Below are positions 61,044 to 64,000 of a DNA stretch of 64,000 nt, piece by piece (positions within the stretch are counted from its first letter, which is position 1; each line of letters opens with the position of its first letter). Below the pieces are notes generated by a model. That model saw nothing but the letters and a program-made list of their open reading frames with translations. It searched no databases and was not told the origin of the DNA. This DNA comes from an uncultured Prevotellaceae bacterium. Lineage in GTDB: Bacteria; Bacteroidota; Bacteroidia; Bacteroidales; Bacteroidaceae. Made by a program: the position numbers and the translations under genes. The DNA is taken from the NCBI GenBank assembly GCA_902778535.1, contig CACYYG010000009.1, positions 179,504 through 243,503 on the forward strand, in the 5' to 3' direction.

Positions 61044-61408
61044 CGTGTCGCTGCTCTTGTATTTATCTTTTTACCATCCTTGCTCCAAGTATAGATCCAG
61101 GAACCTACCTGACTGGTAAACGACTCGCCACTAACGGACAGTACCTTTCCGACAGTTGATTCACTCAGGGTCTTTGTCTTTTTCCCATTGGCATCATAAA
61201 TATAGTACCATGAGTCGCTTTTCACTACAAAGAACGTGGAACTGAACCCCTGTAGCTCTCCGATAGCGCTACTGAGGTTTTTTATTTTCTTTCCGTCCTG
61301 GCCAAAGATATAATACCAGTTCTTCGTCGTTTCGATATAGCTGATACTCTGTGCCTGAAGGTTGGCTACAGATAACAGCAAGACAATGGATAATAACAGT
61401 TTCTTCAT
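61040..61408 (-). CDS. Exported repeat protein, 122 aa
   Basis: The signal peptide is MKKLLLSIVLLLSVANLQAQ. Three similar strand units follow: KNWYYIFGQDGKKIKNLSSA, SWYYIYDANGKKTKTLSES and SWIYTWSKDGKKINT, each W-x-Y-x(4-5)-DGKK-like. They suggest a small beta-propeller or hairpin repeat. It overlaps both neighbours by 4 bp. Unknown function. Confidence 0.65.
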   Translation of the reverse strand: MKKLLLSIVLLLSVANLQAQSISYIETTKNWYYIFGQDGKKIKNLSSAIGELQGFSSTFFVVKSDSWYYIYDANGKKTKTLSESTVGKVLSVSGESFTSQVGSWIYTWSKDGKKINTRAATR

Positions 61409-61722
61409 ACTACTGGCTCCAGATAATTCACTTTCTTTCCTGTTTTCTCTGCATAGGCAATTTCACTCCTGGTACTTTCGCCGATATATCCACCTACGTT
61501 GATGACAAAGATCTCATCTGCCAAATCGATTTTCCGTTTGTGCATATCGTCGAGCATTTCCTTTGTACCAGGTTTCCACACCTCTTCATCACCAGAATGT
61601 CCGAATAGGCCAACGCTAATGACAATGCAGCCTTCAAGCGTCAATCGTTTCTGGGTCTCGATGAACTGTTCCTTGAAACGAGTGCTTCCGCATAGAGTGA
61701 TGACCTTGTAGTTCTGTATCAT
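61405..61722 (-). CDS. Nucleoside 2-deoxyribosyltransferase-like protein
   Basis: A 105-aa Rossmann-like protein with VITLCGSTRFKEQFIE (8-23), HKRKIDLADEIFVINVGGYI and GESTRSEIAYAEKTGKKV. These match the small nucleoside 2-deoxyribosyltransferase/RCL-like family that cleaves N-glycosidic bonds of deoxynucleotides. ATGA overlaps join it to both neighbours. The substrate is unknown. Confidence 0.75.
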   Translation of the reverse strand: MIQNYKVITLCGSTRFKEQFIETQKRLTLEGCIVISVGLFGHSGDEEVWKPGTKEMLDDMHKRKIDLADEIFVINVGGYIGESTRSEIAYAEKTGKKVNYLEPVV

Positions 61723-62552
61723 ATGCTTTCAGGATTATATTTGAGCGCATCAGACGGCCAACCAGTTACATTCCTGCCTGTGTCAAGTAAGCGAATCTCA
61801 CGGATGTCATCATCAGTCAAAGTGAAGTCAAAGAGGTTAATGTTCTCTACCATCCTTTCCTTGTGAGTCGTTTTGGGAATAATGATAACATCATTCTGAA
61901 TCAGGAACTTCAAGGCAATCTGGGCAGAAGTCTTTCCATTTTTCTCGCCAATACTCACCAAAGACTTGTTCTTGAAGATGCTGCTTCTACCTTCTGCCAG
62001 CGGACTCCATGCTTCCAAAGCCGTGTTATATGGTTTAAGGTATTCCATCATCTTCCGCTGCTGATAGAGTACATGAGTCTCGCACTGGTTCACAACAGGC
62101 ATGAATTTGGCACCGTTCACAATCTTGGGGAACGTGTTGGGATAGAAGTTTGAAACGCCGATAGCCTTGAACACACCTTGCTCATAAAGTTCTTCGAGTG
62201 TGTGCCACATGACAGTTGGGTTTCCTACAGGCCAGTGAATCAGCATCAAGTCTACATATTCCAGTCCAAGTTGCTTCATGGAATGGTCAACCGTGCGCAG
62301 CGTCTGTTCCCTTGAATAGCAAGAATCACAAATCTTTGTCGTTATGAATAGTTCTTCACGGGGAACGCCACAAGCCCGAACTGCATCACCCACGCCTTTC
62401 TCGTTGTAGTACATAGCTGCTGTATCAATGCTTCTGTAACCTACACTGACAGCATCTTCAACAACCCTTTGTGTGTCTCTCTCTGGGATATTATAGACAC
62501 CCAGACCAACTATCGGCATTTTCAGCCCATTATTCAAAGTTTTGTACTCCAT
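61719..62552 (-). CDS. Aldo/keto reductase
   Basis: A 277-aa NADPH-dependent reductase of the DkgA-like group: SIDTAAMYYNEKGVG (Asp and Tyr of the tetrad), LMLIHWPVGNPTVMWHTLEE (His), AIGVSNFYPN, and the coenzyme segment VIIPKTTHKERMVENINLFDF. Length and motifs are complete. The substrate cannot be inferred. It lies 3 bp after the thioesterase-like gene. Confidence 0.9.
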   Translation of the reverse strand: MEYKTLNNGLKMPIVGLGVYNIPERDTQRVVEDAVSVGYRSIDTAAMYYNEKGVGDAVRACGVPREELFITTKICDSCYSREQTLRTVDHSMKQLGLEYVDLMLIHWPVGNPTVMWHTLEELYEQGVFKAIGVSNFYPNTFPKIVNGAKFMPVVNQCETHVLYQQRKMMEYLKPYNTALEAWSPLAEGRSSIFKNKSLVSIGEKNGKTSAQIALKFLIQNDVIIIPKTTHKERMVENINLFDFTLTDDDIREIRLLDTGRNVTGWPSDALKYNPESI

Positions 62553-62555
62553 ACG

Positions 62556-62930
62556 CTATCCAAGTTTTGACATGAAACGCTCCCTGTCAACAACGAATCT
62601 CAGGTGTGTACCTTCACCAAGCAGCGTTTCACCAGAATAAACAGACACCTTAAACTCAATCTTTTTGCCGTCAACCTTGGTCACTTCGGCTGTAGCAGAT
62701 ACCATATCCCCAATCTTAGAAGGTCTGAGGTGTGAGGATTCAATATGACCACCAACAGTTGTGCAACATTCTGGAAGTTCATCAGCAACGGCAAGCATGG
62801 CAGCGTTCTCCATCAAGGCCATCATTGCAGGGGTAGCAAGGACAGGCATATCTCCAGACCCCATCTGAATAGCGGTCAAGCCTTCACTTACTGTCAGTTC
62901 GCTTGTATGTTTCAGACCAATTTCTATCAT
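62556..62930 (-). CDS. FlK-like hotdog thioesterase
   Basis: A 124-aa hotdog-fold protein resembling fluoroacetyl-CoA thioesterase: VLATPAMMALMENAAML (Thr and Glu of the site), TTVGGHIESSHLRPSKIGDM (His), and LLGEGTHLRFVVD at the end. It probably hydrolyses a short acyl-CoA. It overlaps the TIGR04076 gene by 4 bp. Confidence 0.85.
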   Translation of the reverse strand: MIEIGLKHTSELTVSEGLTAIQMGSGDMPVLATPAMMALMENAAMLAVADELPECCTTVGGHIESSHLRPSKIGDMVSATAEVTKVDGKKIEFKVSVYSGETLLGEGTHLRFVVDRERFMSKLG

Positions 62931-63274
62931 CTTTCTATTGGTGTGTAATCAATCTTTGCTTCCTCTTCGGTTGCTTCGAGCTTCATAATCACTGGCCGCA
63001 AGCCGTCATTGCAACTTACAATGGCTACACCTGGCTCTTTAATCCAATCGCCATAGTAGAACAGTCCTTTGTCTGCACCATGAGCCAGCGCAAACACATA
63101 CTGATAGATTGCCTTCCATGCTTCATCACAAAACCCTTCAGGCTTTGCATAGTCAGCATAGAACACATCACCCACTTTCATCATCGGACATGCCTTCAGT
63201 CCGCAAATGCCATATTCTTTTGCCAAGTCCTCATTCAGCATTGTTTTGAGGATGGTGATTTTCACTTTCTTCAT
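62927..63274 (-). CDS. TIGR04076 family protein
   Basis: A 115-aa protein with the family look: KKVKITILKTMLNEDLAKEY, CGLKACPMMKVGDVFYAD, and FCDEAWKAIYQYVFALAHGA. Conserved Cys residues suggest metal or redox chemistry, but the role is unknown. It is the first gene of a seven-gene operon with a -7 element 24 bp upstream. Confidence 0.8.
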   Translation of the reverse strand: MKKVKITILKTMLNEDLAKEYGICGLKACPMMKVGDVFYADYAKPEGFCDEAWKAIYQYVFALAHGADKGLFYYGDWIKEPGVAIVSCNDGLRPVIMKLEATEEEAKIDYTPIER

Positions 63275-63297
63275 GTTGACTGCGTTCTAATCCGGCA

Positions 63298-63305
63298 CAA
63301 AATTA
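63298..63305 (-). promoter_or_regulatory. -7 element of the 63.3-60.1 kb operon
   Basis: TAATTTTG on the minus strand fits TAnnTTTG and lies 24 bp before the ATG at 63274. No clear TTTG is found at -33. Confidence 0.5.
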
Positions 63306-63379
63306 CTAAAAATCGGCTTAAATCTGCCATTTTGCAAGTGAATGTATGTTATTTCGGCAATTTTCTAATGAAAATTGAG

Positions 63380-63387
63380 TAATTTTG
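63380..63387 (+). promoter_or_regulatory. -7 element of the 177-aa gene
   Basis: TAATTTTG on the plus strand lies 20-29 bp before the possible starts (63407 or 63416). It is divergent to the operon promoter at 63298. Confidence 0.5.
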
Positions 63388-63415
63388 TCCCCTGATAGAA
63401 AGAATAATGATTCTT

Positions 63416-63946
63416 ATGAAACAATTTGAAGATCAACTACGCCAGGACTTGCACCAGTTCCTTCAGTCAATGAAAGAGATTGATGCTCGTTTGCCTGAAT
63501 GTCCCGATGTCGAAGAGAAGTGGGAACAGATAGCAAAAGCCTACATTCCCGACGGCATCAAGGAGTTCAATGACTTCCCATCCGCTTCCCTCGGTTGGAT
63601 GATGTATATTGGAATGGCCGTCGCTAAGTTCTGGGATGCAGAATGGGAAATCTACTCAAAGATTGATGACCTTTACGCCTACATGAGAGACAAGAGGGAC
63701 TACGATGCAATGGATGAATATATCCGTGAAGATGTATTGTTGCTTAGAGGCGTTGACTATACCGTGTTGGAGAAACTGGTTGGTGAATGTGCCTCTCGTG
63801 TCTACAATGCACTCCGTCATCAGAACATAGAACCAGGAACCCAAGAGGCTTTCAATGCCTACGTTTCCTGTCTGCATCAACTCTACCTGTTTGGAGCCGC
63901 TATGCAGTTGAACAGGATGGGCTATCACATGACTAAGATGAATTAG
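63416..63946 (+). CDS. Hypothetical protein, about 176 aa
   Basis: A mostly helical soluble protein starting MKQFEDQLRQDLHQFLQSMK (an ATG three codons earlier is also usable). It has an aromatic segment SASLGWMMYIGMAVAKFWDA and YHMTKMN at the end. I do not recognise the family. The next frame starts 1 bp after its stop. Confidence 0.65.
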   Translation: MKQFEDQLRQDLHQFLQSMKEIDARLPECPDVEEKWEQIAKAYIPDGIKEFNDFPSASLGWMMYIGMAVAKFWDAEWEIYSKIDDLYAYMRDKRDYDAMDEYIREDVLLLRGVDYTVLEKLVGECASRVYNALRHQNIEPGTQEAFNAYVSCLHQLYLFGAAMQLNRMGYHMTKMN

Positions 63947-63947
63947 G

Positions 63948-64000
63948 ATGAATGATATGCTAAGAGACGAACTTGTTAAGATAGCTTTGCAATGGCAAGC
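63948..64000 (+). CDS. Partial gene at the window edge
   Basis: The frame MNDMLRDELVKIALQW and onward stays open to the end of the window. Its start lies 1 bp after the preceding stop, so it is probably the second gene of that operon. It is too short to identify. Confidence 0.5.
   Translation, partial: MNDMLRDELVKIALQWQ

Noticed and set aside
1-64000. CRISPR array, tRNA or rRNA genes, insertion sequences
   Set aside because: No regularly spaced repeats, tRNA-like 3' ends with matching arms, rRNA segments or transposase motifs were recognised on reading; a dedicated tRNA scan was not possible.

Overview
The window looks like chromosome or a large integrated island from a member of the Bacteroidales, most like Prevotella/Segatella. 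Three things support this: recurrent promoter elements of the form TAnnTTTG (best examples upstream of 5945 and 58897, with a TTTG 19-20 bp further up), the absence of clear Shine-Dalgarno sequences, and Bacteroidales families (DUF4407, DUF4112, Nudix proteins opening with YxYKYPRPAVT, C-terminally extended Y-family polymerase with YolD). No rRNA, tRNA, CRISPR array, transposase or integrase was recognised.

Region 1 (1-13.9 kb, AT-rich, all minus strand) is the most unusual part. An operon starting near 13.84 kb encodes four proteins arranged as two paralogous pairs (611/487 aa and 154/378 aa), a 193-aa protein, and a 667-aa protein ending in a DarT-like (DUF4433) DNA ADP-ribosyltransferase domain. 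A Nudix-winged-helix (NrtR-type) regulator follows, with its own promoter and two GCGTA-N5-TACGC palindromes. Then comes a group of small proteins including a DUF4407 membrane protein, and then a macrodomain-like/VWA fusion protein. The 13.84-kb operon and the macro-VWA gene share the same palindrome (TTCnCAAGCCTTGTGAA) at exactly the same distance (33 bp) from the same -7 element (TAACTTTG). I infer that they form one regulon centred on ADP-ribose chemistry.

Region 2 (13.9-22 kb, GC-richer) begins at a decayed Nudix gene. It holds YolD plus a Y-family polymerase, an EamA transporter and a glutaredoxin-like protein on the minus strand. On the plus strand are DUF3267, ElaA-type GNAT, YbjQ, YccF and DUF4112 genes, an Hsp20 gene broken by deletion and frameshift, and two secreted proteins.

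Region 3 (22.2-54.9 kb) is a run of more than 30 genes, all on the minus strand, mostly separated by fewer than 50 bp. It includes a frameshifted Nudix gene, a sirtuin with SIRT5/CobB-type residues, a C1 peptidase, an ADP-ribosylglycohydrolase, a Mesh1-like HD hydrolase, an esterase and several small lipoproteins or membrane proteins. These are followed by a nucleic-acid block: a membrane-anchored XseA-like protein, coiled-coil and Lys-rich proteins, DUF6339, a 279-aa protein, a GHKL ATPase, a Pif1-like helicase, a possible McrB-N-like protein and exonuclease III. The run ends with a complete type I restriction-modification set (hsdR, hsdS, hsdM) interrupted by ASCH, zinc-finger and membrane mini-genes, and headed by GIY-YIG and WYL-regulator genes.

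Region 4 (55-64 kb) holds topB and a parA/partner pair of the kind carried on Bacteroidales conjugative elements, but no transfer genes are visible here. A large inverted repeat lies upstream of topB. A tightly overlapping minus-strand operon follows: TIGR04076, FlK-like thioesterase, aldo/keto reductase, deoxyribosyltransferase-like protein, a secreted protein, a possible PD-(D/E)XK nuclease and a small protein. The window ends in a plus-strand gene that runs off the edge. Overall this reads as an accessory or defence-rich island, with a recurring NAD/ADP-ribose theme (DarT-like, macro-like, Nudix, sirtuin, ARH).
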